NCBI GenBank assembly: GCA_011109175.1
Contig: RDEW01000007.1
Coordinates: 1,622,236 to 1,686,235 of the forward strand
Direction of reading: 5' to 3'
From: Dicyema japonicum
Lineage: Eukaryota; Dicyemida; Rhombozoa; Dicyemidae
DNA: 64,000 nucleotides
This document shows positions 11,850 through 23,565 of this stretch, piece after piece. Numbering within the stretch: the stretch's first letter is position 1; each line of letters begins with the position of its first letter. Below the pieces are notes generated by a model. The model saw only the letters and a list, made by a program, of their open reading frames with translations. It did no database searches and was not told the origin of the DNA. Made by a program: the position numbers and the translations under genes.

Positions 11850-12600
11850 CACTTGGCCATTTTAAATCTGATTTTAATTCGCCAAAACGTTAAATTAGTT
11901 TTGGTGCTAAACATTAATATTCTATCGGTTCTTCTATGATTATCATAAATTAAAAAATTTTCTGAATCTGGCACAAGAGTTAAAGAGGATGGAATATCTC
12001 CGAGATCGAAAATATTTTTTGGACTAGCTAGAGACAAGCGTTGATTCCTTAGTTTTCGCTTGAAAAAATCTGCCAGAAGGGGGATAATTCTGGTTGCCGT
12101 TTCATTTGAATAGATTTATAAAGGGTTTAACAGACGACTTGACTTTTTTTCCGCATATAAAAAACAGCCTTTGGAATGTATTTCACTTACTCCTTTTTAT
12201 TATCCAAACTCATCATTTTCGACAAATCACTTTTGATCGTCTGGTTAAATCTTTCCACAATCTCCTAACTTTCGGATTGTTGGGTCTTCCATGTTTTTGC
12301 GTCACATTTAATTTTTTGCATAACTTTGTCATCTGACAATTCTTGAATTCTGTACCAGATTGTAAATATACACATGGACCGTATTACATGAAAATTTCTT
12401 GTAGTTTATGGATTGTGCCCACAATGCATCGGCCTCATGAATCTCCCGAGCGATTATTTTTATTTCTTCTATATTCGTGGAAACAATTACGAGCTTGTGT
12501 AGCCCATTTACATCCTTAAGATATAATTTTTACTTCTGTATCGGTTGAATGATTATGAATATTTTTCTGTTTCAGTGTGATCCCAGTTGATGAGATTAAA
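11849..12600 (-). pseudogene. DDE integrase remnant (SCAND3/KRBA2 or Ty3-like)
   Basis: Minus-strand frames contain LQSGTEFKNCQMTKLC, the block around the second catalytic Asp (normally LQSDNG.EF, with D and N lost). Next comes QKHGRPNNPK (normally hGRPRhPqsQG), a frameshift, and ERFNQTIKSDLSKMM. The order matches retroviral-type integrase cores found in Ty3 elements and in domesticated SCAND3/KRBA2-type genes. Stops and a missing catalytic residue show it is dead. Downstream frames to 11849 may be its tail. Confidence 0.6.
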
Positions 12601-14099
12601 AGTAATGCTGGACATTTCAAGATACGTTTTCTACAACGCCACCTGGTATTTTGTCCAACAATTTTGTCTTGATAGAGAAATTTTTCGTGAACTAAAATCT
12701 CTCCACCTCGTTGACTTTAACAAATTTAATGAAATTTATTTTAAAAATTATTTTGACTTTGTACTAAAAAGTGAATCAATAAAATGGTTAATTAGTGGCT
12801 AAAAGTAGGTAGATGCTGAAACAAATTAATAATAATTCTGTATGATCGATGTCTCACAAAAAACTGGCGTCGCTTAGGTTTTCCTTATAGTATTCATGAA
12901 ATCCGCATTTTGGCGATCAGTCCTTTCTGCTACATTACTGCGCTTTGATGTCAAAATGATCATTTTTATGTATTTTTGGATCTCCGTAGGAAGACTTTTA
13001 TTATGTTAACTTCAATACTGCCTACTAACATCCATGCACACAAACAGACATGCAAATTTGATGTTCACAAACCATCTTTTGAGACAGCGAAAGTCTTTTT
13101 AGTCCATATTCTTGTAGTTCATGATTAGAGGCAGTTTCTTCTCAGTGAAGAGCAAGTCACGTGACTATTTACTTCAACAAAATAGAGCAAGAGTTTATGA
13201 AACTGTTGATAAAAGAAAACAACATATTCTTCCAGCGAAAGTATGTATTCGATAAATATACAAAGGCATTTTTGGCTGACATAACGTCAGAGACATTGGG
13301 TCTGAAAGTCGTGGTTTGAACCCGAAAAATGGACTTTTAAGCGAAGGTCAATTCTCGTAAAACAGATCTCACCCATGAGCCGACGAGTCTCTCTGCCACA
13401 ACACGGTAGTTGAAAAGTATCTTCCTACCTTCTCCCTGACCAAATCCAATGGTGAAGGTTGTCCATTATGAAACTCTTAGCCTAAGAATGAAGTGATGTA
13501 CGCAACGATAGGAGATGTGATGAAAATGGAAGAAGAAGGATCTACTTCTCCACCTCTCTTCTGAAGCGGAAACCTCTAATGGACTATTGGAGGATGGATT
13601 TGGTCGGCACAAGCAGACGTTCTTCCTTGGATTCCATCCATGGATTAATTAGATCCGACTGTTTGTACTAGACTTACCAAAAATTGCAAGTTTGAGGTTA
13701 ATAAGTAAAAATACAAAAGAATTAAAAATCTCAATAATTTGCAAGCATAAAACCGAAAAATCTGTGATAGGAGACTGTCTTTCTATTAGAGGAATTAACT
13801 TAATGAAAGTTATACGCCTAATTTATCAACCCGACCATCAGGCACAACTTTGCCGTTTGGGAGAGGAACCTGGTAAAAATGAACCTAGAATTGAAAACTT
13901 CCAATCCAACTTTACAAAAACGAAAATTAAGTATTCTCATTCCTCCTGTGCACCCTCAACCCGCATAAAAGAACCGTTATGGTTTTTGGATATTGATCCG
14001 CTTTTTCGGAAGAACTTGACGTCTTTGTCTCGCATCATCAATTTCATAGCTGCAGCAAGACAGAAATTAACATGAACCGCCCCAGGGACATCAAACTTA
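12601..14099. other. no identified gene
   Basis: Open frames at 12587-12802 and 13692-14075 show no recognisable domains. Near 13300-13330 there is a GTGGTTTGAACCCG sequence resembling a tRNA B box, perhaps part of an old SINE, but no convincing A box precedes it at tRNA spacing. Nothing else stands out. Confidence 0.4.
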
Positions 14100-14527
14100 G
14101 TAAGTTCTTAAAACTCTAATCATATGTAACGATCCGCATCATTAAAGGAAAATGATAACGGACATAATGACCTGAATGATCTTCAATCCCAACAGCTTAC
14201 TTTTGATCCGTTTGTGTAGTTCACTCATCGAGATTTCGAGAATCCTAAAAAAGATGGAAAACACTGAAGGTTTCCTGAGCATCGAATAGATTTTTGCGGC
14301 ATGAATCGCCCAGCTATAGCAGTCCAAATCGAAAGTGAAGCAGGACCAACACATCAGAATTTTACTACGACCGGCATACCTTGTTGTCCTAAAACTTATA
14401 AATGACCAACTTAGTAAGTTTTGATGTTCAGAGAAACAAGAACAGTCTTTAAATGTGGCCTGGCGAGTTAAATCCTTCAGAAATAAATTGGATAGAGTCA
14501 TCAAGTGAGTCTAAGTTGAATGGCTTG
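14100..14527 (-). pseudogene. LINE 3' portion, separated from its 5' part by a hAT insertion
   Basis: The minus-strand frame here is the continuation of the retrotransposon lying at 16167-17170: the bases on either side of the hAT element join across the duplicated CTCTAACC. Translation is degenerate and I recognise no single RT motif with confidence, so the assignment rests mostly on the continuity. Confidence 0.4.
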
Positions 14528-14694
14528 CTCTAACCCAGAGCTTTTCAAAAAATAATTCTCGCGGCACACTAATCGTAAAAAAATAATCCACGGCACACAT
14601 TAAAAATAAAAAAATTAATTTTTTAAGATGTGTAAAACTAAGTACAAAAATCGGTAATTTAATGCCAAATTTTTATTAATAAAAAAATGAATTT

Positions 14695-15135
14695 TTAATT
14701 ATTATTGTTTTTGCATATATCATCAATATCAGGTCGAATGGTTAACAAAGGCACTCGCATTTCAGCACAAATCCGACGAAAAACAGTGTTATCTGACAAA
14801 GGTATCTTCATTATTTTTTGTTCATATTTATGACCAAACATAGTCCGAGCAATAATACGACAAGCAGGGATTATCAAGTTTTCGCCAATATTGTGAGGTT
14901 TTAGTTGTTTTGCTATCACTTCTGAGATCAGGTATGAACATTTCAATGATTCCTTTGTGTTTAAAAAAGTTTCACTGAACATCATTTGACTAGATCTACG
15001 ATTCATAGTAAAAACCAAATAATACTTAAGTTGTTTTTTTTCAAATGGATAAAATAATCGACAGATCTTTCGGAATAGTCCGGATGCTTGGAAGTAAAAT
15101 GTCTCTTTAGTTTGCTAGAAACCATAGCATCACTT
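14695..15135 (-). pseudogene. hAT (ZBED5/FAM200-type) transposase, N-terminal part
   Basis: Minus strand: SSKLKRHFTSKHPDYSER is the C-terminal half of a BED-type zinc finger. After a stop and frameshift come LISEVIAKQLKPHNIGENL and KIMKIPLSDNTVFRRI, the conserved N-terminal region of ZBED5/FAM200-like hAT transposases (A...KPhtiGE.LI.P.. and iPLSnnTV.RRI). The catalytic DDE part is absent. It is non-functional. Confidence 0.8.
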
Positions 15136-15235
15136 GCCAAAAATCCATGCAAATTAGACATTGAGGTAGTTTATTTTTATTTTTCATATACATCCAAATG
15201 ACAAATAAGAATCTTTATAAGAACGACGAACTGAT

Positions 15236-15991
15236 TTACCCATAAGCACGTTGATGCGCACGTTATTAAAAAATTAATAAATAATGGTTAACCAATGTAA
15301 ATGTCAAATAGAAGGAAGTACTTGTTTGTCCCATTTGATGTTGAAACGGCAAGAATCCTGGCTCACAAGCGGAAAATCTACTCCGTCGGATCGGCTTGAT
15401 GATCCAAAGGGTCACCAAGGATCCACGTGCGACTGGATGGCTTCGAGAGCATATCTCGATAACTATTATCAGAAGAAACTCATCTTAGAAAAATACAAAA
15501 ATATTTTGTGGTTTAAACGGAAAATCTAAAAATATTTCATTTTTGGGCCCAAACGGAGGTAAAATGATAGAGTTCATAAAGATCGGTCCCTATGTTGGTA
15601 GAGGTCGAAATCTCAATGTCAAACTGAGATTTTAAAGATAAATTCGTGGTTAGGGACCACGAGTGCTGGTCCCCAGGTTAGAATAGATCGAAATTGTCAT
15701 TTCTTTATTAATCTTAATAGCTGATTAACATAAAGAGGGGGGTGAAAACTTCCAAGGAATTATAGGGGATGTATTTTTTCAAATTTTGAAAATTAAAGAA
15801 TTTTGATTAAAATTGATAAAATAGTTAAAATTTTAAAATTTAAATTTTTAAATGTTTTCGAGAATTGTTGTTCTAAGAAATGGTCTTAATAACAACAAAT
15901 TCGGGGTACGTCTGTAAAAATTACCCATAAGCACGTTGATGCGCACGTTATTAAAAAATTAATAAATAATGGTTAACCAATGTAAATGTCA
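15236..15991. repeat. 71-bp perfect direct repeat inside the hAT element
   Basis: The 71 bases at 15236-15306 (starting TTACCCATAAGCACGTTG) are repeated without a mismatch at 15921-15991. The 614 bp between them have no clear coding content. The arrangement could be a segmental duplication or a deletion/insertion scar within the transposon. Identity over 71 bp suggests a recent event. Confidence 0.95.
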
Positions 15992-16166
15992 TTTAATGTA
16001 TAATAAAAAAATGATTATTTTAATTTTAGTAATTATTTTAATTCGTTTATCTTTTTAAATTAATTAGGTCAAAAATGTATATAAATTTATTCAAAATTTG
16101 TATTTTGGCAGGCGGCACACTAGAAATTGTCTTGCGGCACACCGTTTGACAACCTCTGCTCTAACC

Positions 16167-17170
16167 CATGTTGAAAAGCAGACATTTGGATTTGATCCCC
16201 TTCGAGAATTTTTGAAACCGCGCATAGTATTGATGCCGGTTTGTAAGTTCCTCTGCGGGTTACCTGCCTTTCGAGCTGGTATGTGCCTGAACTCTTCCAA
16301 ATTTCTTGGATACAGTTCGTATTTATCGACATACTGAATATTAGAACCTATATCTCCTTCGACTGAGGGCCCAGATTCCCCAGTTTCATAGTGGATATGA
16401 ATCCGGTCCTCTGGCTTCGGATTTCCTCGACCTGGATATTGTCCGACGAACATCCGCACTGGAGAATAAGATCCAGTCTGTGGAGATTACTGATTTAATC
16501 ATCCTCAAGTAAACACGGTGATATCTGAGATAACCTTGTGAAAAAACTGAAGCACAATAGTTAATCAAAGTGTTGGGATTAACACGGATTTTTCAAGATG
16601 TTGTGCAGCGGGGGATTTGATGGATTTGACCGTATTCCAGAGCCTTCTAACAAATGGGTTTGCGGAGAGATATTAGGATGGCTTCGTCCATCGTTTTGTG
16701 CTCGTTGCTTTGATTTGTCTATTTTTCTGTTTAGCGTATGTATTCTACGATGTCTTAATTTTTAGAGGATTCTCCTTCAAAATGTACCGTTTTTTGATCA
16801 CGAGTTTTTTTCCGTACACCGAAAGTTCTTGACGGGAAAAGACGTCGGCCCATTTGGATGGATAACTTCCTTGTTTTGAGGACAATCATATTGAACCGTT
16901 TAACCATTTGTTCAACTGAGGTTGTAATGTGAAGCCGAAAAGACCTTCCACCTTTTATCATGGGCCTGTGCTGCCAGCAGTAAGTGATGTTTCACATTGA
17001 AGTCACCACAGATAATCACATACTTCAGTAAGGAGAGATATGAAAATCTGAATGCACAGGAGGAATAGGAACTTAAGGTGGAAGATATCCGTTGACTAAT
17101 GTTAAACAAGTTTGGGGAATCAGATTTTGGTTGCCACAAGTTCGAGACTTCCATTTATGGAGCATAGTGT
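16167..17170 (-). pseudogene. LINE 5' portion: EEP endonuclease and start of RT
   Basis: From 17154 downwards the minus strand reads YVIICGDFNVKHH, the GDFNAKH block of an EEP endonuclease. Near 16330-16240 it reads YKPASILCAVSKILE, the NYRPISLLcvvSKIlE block at the start of LINE reverse transcriptase. Frames are broken between them. The copy was cut in two by the hAT element at 14536-16158. Confidence 0.65.
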
Positions 17171-17379
17171 AGACATAGTGATATCCTAGTACGGAATTCT
17201 GTTAAGAATGACAGTAAGAAGGCCTCAACCGAATTTCTAAGTCTGTGAATCCTGGAACCTGGCGTTGCATTGCTGGAGAAAGTTTAAACTTTTAAAGTAA
17301 TAATATACATTTCTAGACAAATTGGATAACTTAGAGGAAAAGTAGAAAGTTTCCAACTAAGTGATCCTAGGCGGCAAGG

Positions 17380-18700
17380 AAGTCGTCCACTGTAACCTGT
17401 CTCATTGGGCAGTATCCGCTCGCACTTTTAGTACATAGCGATGTATCTTGAGAATGTTTCATGCAGAGTGTTGTTTGGGCTTTTGGCTGCCCTTAGTATC
17501 TTCCTCTTCTTTTAGGCAATTTGGTTCTCCGTGGAGACAGGCTATTTCCGGTCCCGCTACTCTCGCAGCGGCCGTCTGGATTGCTGACAGTTTCAGCGGG
17601 AGATGGACACTGTCTAAGAGGGCCTGGAATATCGTAGCATTGGCCTTATGAATTGTCATAAGATAGTCTTTAATGATCCCGTTTTTCTTTCAGACCCCTA
17701 GCGACGATATTGAACACCTCCATTTTCTTCGTCGCAGCCAATATAGTGTTTTCGACGTGTTTTTAAAAAAGACTCTCTAATCAAAGGTGACCCTAAGAAT
17801 CTTCGGTGTTTTGTTAATAAGAATAGCCTCGTTCTTGATAAAGATTCTTGGCTCGACACAGAGCTGTCTTTTGTAGTTGGTAAAATCATGACAAAGGACT
17901 TTGTTGCTGATGTGTCGATCCTCCATATCAAGAGCCAAACTCCCATCTTGTCAAGCATTTGTTGGGCGAACTAAGTAGCTGATTGAATGCTTTTGTCCTT
18001 GGAAGCAAGAATAATGTCGTCGACATAGGAGAGGACTAGACATTTTTCATTACAGGTTTGTGGCATGTCGTTATTGTAGAGGTTGAAGATTTGGGGTGAC
18101 AGTGGGGAGCATCGAGGGACTCCATTTGGAAGGTACGAGATCTTGATTTGATGTTGTTGCAGAGTACTTGTACTCGTCTTCCATTTAGTAGGTTCCCAAG
18201 CCAACGCTTCATGTTTGGGTGGATGTTCGTTTCAAATATCTTCTTACTGAGGAGTTTCCTGTGGACTGAATCGAACTATTTTGTGATTTCCACGGATATA
18301 AGGACTGTTCTTTAATGAGGTTTGGGGGAGTTGAATCCTCCCGCAATAAATTGTGTAATGGTGATGAGTTTTGTTGTGGTCGAATGGTTACTCCAGAATC
18401 CGTGTTGGGTCGAAGTATTGAGATTGAATCCTGCATCTATTCCAGAACAAGCCTTTGGAGGATCCTTGAGACCGGGCTCAGGTTAGATATTGGACGATAG
18501 GATTATGGTTCATTCATTGGTTAGGTTTTCGAATTGGTTTTATTAGAGACTTCTTCCATATTTCAAGGATTATGTCCATGTTGATGGATAGGTTGAAGAT
18601 ATAGGCTAATAGTTCCAGGGCTTGATGGACCAGGTGCTTTAGTTAACATGTTGTTATGTTGTCTGGCCCTCTGTCTCCTAAGTTGTTAGTTTTAAATATG
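17380..18700 (-). pseudogene. LINE reverse transcriptase, minus strand
   Basis: The RT blocks in order on the minus strand are ISYLPNGVPRCSPLSPQIFN then LYNNDMP, and then LSYVDDIILASKDKS, an intact-looking catalytic Y.DD box (about 18020-18030). A block before 17698 corresponds to the lxxKT region, and LSAIQTAAARVAG near 17600 is the C-terminal lQ..alR region. Several frameshifts separate them. A 5' endonuclease is not visible. Confidence 0.7.
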
Positions 18701-18918
18701 ACCTTGGGGAATCTTGACTAGTAAAGAGGATCCAGTCATTGGAGCTTTTTAGCTCCATCTATTTTAGTATAAATACGACAAAGAAATGAGAAAAATGTAA
18801 AGCAGAACCAAAAATTCAATTTTTTGTAAATAATTAAAATATTAGAAAATAAATTAATTTCAAATTAATAATATTAACATTAATTTCAAAGTTTAAGTTG
18901 AAATAATTAGATAAATTA

Positions 18919-21900
18919 ATGGATTTAAGCATTGTAAGCTAATATTTGAATAAATTAAGATTCCCTCTGATTTTTTAAGCCAGGACAACGAATGTGGACA
19001 GTCCCTGCTAAAATTGGTGGCCAGGGGTCATGCAATAATCGCTGAGATAACACGTCTCTCAGCATTCGTTCCTCCAATCTTCCGACTCGACTCTTCTAAT
19101 GTAGAGACTCCAAAATACCAACAAATTTTGATGGATTTTTCATATTTTTTGACCCCAGCTTTCTATGACTCCCAAATTGAGACAAATCAGGTTGCTTTTG
19201 GTCGAATTGGTAGAAACTACTGGAACTCGACCGAGAATTCAAGGATAATTACTTCGACATTATTTTGAGGTTTTACGCCGTTTTTGAGTCTATTTACAAG
19301 TATGGAGTTGATATTAGTCGGTACCTTATTTTTTGACTCCAGCTTCGTGGAGGGACTCGACGACGGAGTCTACATTCAGCTAAGTTTGGAGACTGTTTTC
19401 CAAAACAGTGACGGAAAACAGCTTCTTGTTCAACATTTCCTCAATTTTAGTGCGAATTGCTTTACTTGTATGGAATTATGCTATACTTGCTCGACGTCTC
19501 CATCGACGGATTTGTAAGGGAACGGCTTCTGGTTGCCTACTACCGATATGGGTGAGTCCTCTTTGTTATATGTCTGTTCTCACCGATCCTCTCCTGATTC
19601 CGCGGTAGATCAAGTCGGTAAGTTAATCCGCAGTATAGCTCCCGCATCGAAGACAATGACAACTCCGGTGGACGCTTATTATGCGTATAAACTAATGTAT
19701 TACCTCCGTAGTCGACTACCCATCTCAGAGGTCTATATTTCTCTGGTCATCGCCAAACTGAGAGCGGATGAGCTTTATGGACAGAGTGAGACCTTTCCTC
19801 TGCCTGAGGAACGGTCAGCCGCCTACTCTGGACAGGCTGCCATGCTTTGCGTCGCCCTCTTTTTCTATCCTTCAATACTCCATGAGAAAAAGGTCATCAT
19901 GAGGGAGATTGTGGACCGTTTCTTTCCCGATAATTGGGTATTTGGAGTGATTATGGAAGATTATAACACTATACACGGGGGTGACCGTCAATTTGATAAA
20001 TCTTTGGGCTCCTTATAAGTCTGCTTTTACTGCTCTGTTGAATACCCTCCAGATGGACAATATCAGAAACCAAGTTTGGAGGTGTTATATTCCGCTAGAT
20101 CACGGCATATATTGACCCCATTCCTGAACTGACGGATTCTATAATAAAGTATTTACGAGCTGGGGCTATGGAGAAGGATGTGGTCTCCAATAATATTGAC
20201 AACCTCTTGGGACTTGTAAGAAGGGCTAATGTGTCTCTCCGATGGTCTATGTTGCATGTGGATAATTCTGACGGTTCTTCTTTGGGGTAACTAAAGCTTT
20301 GAGAGGACAAGAGACTAACAAAAAACGGTGGAGGCAGTTGGGAGATGTTTTGTCCCAGGTTATCCCCCGGAATGGAATACTGAAGCTCTTCATTGCTATA
20401 TCCCAGCTGGAATTCGAGCTCTTTGCTGTTTGATAGTAACTAATCCCAGACTTTTGAACTGTTGATCAAAAAACGTGAGGAGACCTGGCACCACAACAAG
20501 GGAGTTTGTACGAAAATCCTGACGAGGCTTTCCAAGGCCTTTGACGGAACGGTTTCTTTGGCAGAATTTGAGAAGAACGGTATATTTGAGGATAATTTAA
20601 GAATCTTATCAACGGTGGTTTATGCGGGTGAGTAAACTTGTGAACTCTCTCGACTTCTCCGACGGAATGGCCGTGGGAAGAAAGATTGCCAGCGTTATAA
20701 ACGCCATCCAAAATGTGGATATCCCTGTTATTTCCAGATTTCCGGGTACAAGGAGCTCCAAGGAAATCTCCAGGCCATTCAGTTGCTTAGCACAGTCGAG
20801 AAATCCATGCACAAGATGTTCCGAGCGGCTAATACAAAGAGTGACCTGCTGAACCTGCTTCAGGCAATCTCAGACGCGCCATATTTGTGGCCCACCCTCA
20901 AGCAGTACTTATTTTGGTAACCTCAGGTATGTTGAGTTGCTTCAGTCCTCCATAAAAGAGGATCCTTCAACGGTAATACAACTCAGAGCTGCCTTCCTTA
21001 AAGTTGTGAATTACTTTGACATAGATTGCCTCAGTTTTGAACTATCCCCTGATTAGAATAAATGAGGCCTCCTCCCCCGACTTGGAATCAGTCTCTCAGC
21101 ATTACTCGACCATGCTGGTCAGGTTCATAGAGGGAATCCTTCAGGTTGTCCTCTTTTTTGATACGAAGATCATTCCCAAAACCATAATTGATAAACTAAG
21201 CCAAGTCTCCACTTTTCTGAGCCACGATCTGAGGGAATTGCCTACAAGAATGCTAAAAAGCGAAATCAAGGATTATATTCAACTGGATAAGAGATATAAG
21301 GTGGTTTGAAACTTTACACCAGATAGCAGAGATCACGAACTCAATCTCCCTTATGGCACAGGGAATTCTTCTCATTGAAACAACGCTCGTTGGAGTTGTT
21401 AAGGTTATTCACGTGAGCTAATCTTAGATTGATTTTAAGGACCTGCTTGATAGCGGAATTAGAAGGGAAGTAGTAAACTTTCTATCCCTGACCTTCTACA
21501 ATGGGCTGGCCCTTCCATTTGCGAAGAAGGTTACCTCTGAGAGTCATCTGTAGGGAAGTACTGGACCTGCCAACTTTGAGGAAGTCCTCACTACAGTGTC
21601 TCGACAAATTGAGTCATTTACACGTGCCCTTGAGTACGGACAGGACTATATTTGTGTGCAAGGACTAAGGATATGGCAGAAGAGCTAACAAGGACAGTCT
21701 TGTATTATGTGGAGAAGGAATGCAACGTTTTCTTAAGAAATAAGGTATTTTGCACTCTTTATGAGTAGATTCACGACTGGTCCAGTTTATACCAATCTAG
21801 AAAGATCCCCATTACTTTTTACTGTCTCCCTGGACTGGTGAATTCCTCCTTTGTTGGAAGACTTGCCGACCAGTTATTGGAGTTGACTGATCCCTGGTTT

Positions 21901-23033
21901 TCTCTTCTCTTATTTCTAGTAAGACATACTTTGAACTGAATCCAGGCATGTGGATGCTATTTAAAGGCGGCAAGTCTCTGGATATCACTATATTTGATTT
22001 ACTTCAAGTATTATATAAACCCATGTGTGCAGGAAAGTGTGGATGTCCCTGGTCTGAGCGGACTGAGTAGATTCTTTGGACTCATGATTTGTTATTTACT
22101 GCAGAAAGTGGCTTCCCAGTTAGCCCAAATTAGGAATACTGACTCTCACATGTCTTCAGTGTTGAAATTACTGCCTGAGATGCTCAATAAGTATGACAAC
22201 GACAGTGAATGTAAGATATTTACACATGTGCTAGTTTCAAACTACCTGGGACTCTGCTTTGACAGATTTTCAAAGAATTTTGTCGCCTTGTTGAAAGATA
22301 TTGGCACAGTTTGGCTTTGTGTCATTTTGAGATTGGGCAACTTCAAATATTGCGAAAGCAGATCGCCCTTAAACTTCGCAGTCTATTTAAACTGTACTCA
22401 GACAGACTGGAGACAACCCTTAGAACATTTGACAAGTAATGCCACGTTTGTAGTCTAGAGCACTGATGGTGTCTGTTCACAAATACTATGAGGATTCGTC
22501 CAAACCTGATGTCAGTAATAAAGTTCTGGCTGAATTGAACCCATTTCTCGAATTGGGAGGCTTCTCTGATCCGTACAATAAGGTTGTCCCCTGTTTTTGT
22601 GGTAGATTTACTCGACTCCTCCCAATATTTCTGATCTTGCAGCAATGTGCACTACCTTTGTGATGTCTGTGCACAAAAAGCTCATTTTTAATGGACAGGG
22701 TATAGTCGAGTGTAATGGGAAGCTGTGAAAGGGACTCGTGTAGTGGACGGAACTGCCTTTGTGATTGGATTGGGAACTCTGTTGAGACAGCATCATCCGA
22801 ATGTGGGGAAGGAGGTCCTCGAGTTGTGCTGCCTCTGTTTGGGGCAGTTTAAAAAGATGAAAGATCCTCAGTTTGAGATTATTTTAACGTCCATTAGTGA
22901 GGATGAAACTTTTGATTTGTTTGTCCAAAAAATGATCAAGGAGGGATTTTTTGAAATAGACAACGTGGATGAGCACATTCCGTTATACTCTATTGCTTTC
23001 TCTAGTCGAAATGGAGTCACAAAAATGAATTAA
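18919..23033 (+). CDS. WASHC5: WASH complex subunit 5 (strumpellin), 26 tiny introns
   Basis: Strumpellin is a core scaffold of the WASH complex, which drives Arp2/3-dependent actin assembly on endosomes. The model starts at the ATG at 18919 and has 26 introns of 22-27 nt; the coding length is about 1168 residues, close to the usual ~1160. Conserved stretches run the whole length, e.g. [13 protein letters not shown] at the N-terminus, DLRELPTRM and [17 protein letters not shown] in the middle, and [11 protein letters not shown] and SDPYNKIY near the C-terminus. Two oddities occur. One intron (19552-19576) ends in TG instead of AG. One base is missing at about 21679, within the conserved GLRIWQ(E)E block. 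Apart from these the frame is continuous, so the gene is probably alive and the indel is a sequence error or is spliced around. Coronin follows 0.5 kb downstream on the same strand. Confidence 0.95.
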
Positions 23034-23565
23034 TATTTAAGATTTTTTAATATTTTTGATTGAGCTTGATTCAGTATATTTAATTATGTTAGTTTGAACA
23101 CGTGGGTGGGTTTTGTCGGTGGCAGAATAACTAACCTGTGAGGACTTTGTGTGAGATCACAAGAGGTTGACAACTCGTATGTGAAAAACAACCAAGGAGT
23201 GTTAAAATGGCGTGTGGTCTTGTTATTGATTAAAATTATCAAAATTGGGTCAAGGAACAGACAATAAACACATGTGTCATTTGTGAAGAATTTAAAAATT
23301 CTCTTGCCCATTATCATTAAATTTTATCGCGTCATAATTAAAATAACAATAAAATTTAGAATGTAATTAATTTGCTGAATAGGATAATCTCATAAATTTG
23401 TTACCAAAATAGTACCACGTTGTTGCGTTATTTAACATTTAACGTTTTCTAAATTTGTCTTCGTTACATTATTCTATACATAAACTGTTGTACGGTAAAT
23501 TCAGTTGGTTTGTGGTTATTAGCTATATATTTAACATTGTTGTACTTTCTTTTGACAATTAGCAA

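Larger units (their letters stand above)
14536..16158 (-). mobile_element. hAT transposon with perfect 8-bp target duplication
   Basis: The ends are CAGAGCTTTTCAAA at 14536 and, on the other strand, CAGAGGTTGTCAAA at 16158. Both are followed inside by GCGGCACAC/GTGTGCCGC blocks, as in hAT/Charlie-type inverted repeats. CTCTAACC flanks both ends (14528-14535 and 16159-16166), a perfect 8-bp target-site duplication diagnostic of hAT. The element is 1623 bp long and carries only the N-terminal part of a transposase, so it is an internally deleted non-autonomous copy. It sits inside an older LINE. Confidence 0.9.

Noticed and set aside
13300-13330. A tRNA gene, from the B-box-like GTGGTTTGAACCCG
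   Set aside because: No acceptor stem, A box or anticodon arm could be formed.
22211-22331. A model of WASHC5 with a 28-nt intron starting at GTCGCC (about 22278)
   Set aside because: Checking positions showed that the frame continues without it; a 23-nt intron ending before IGQLQ fits both frame and family alignment.
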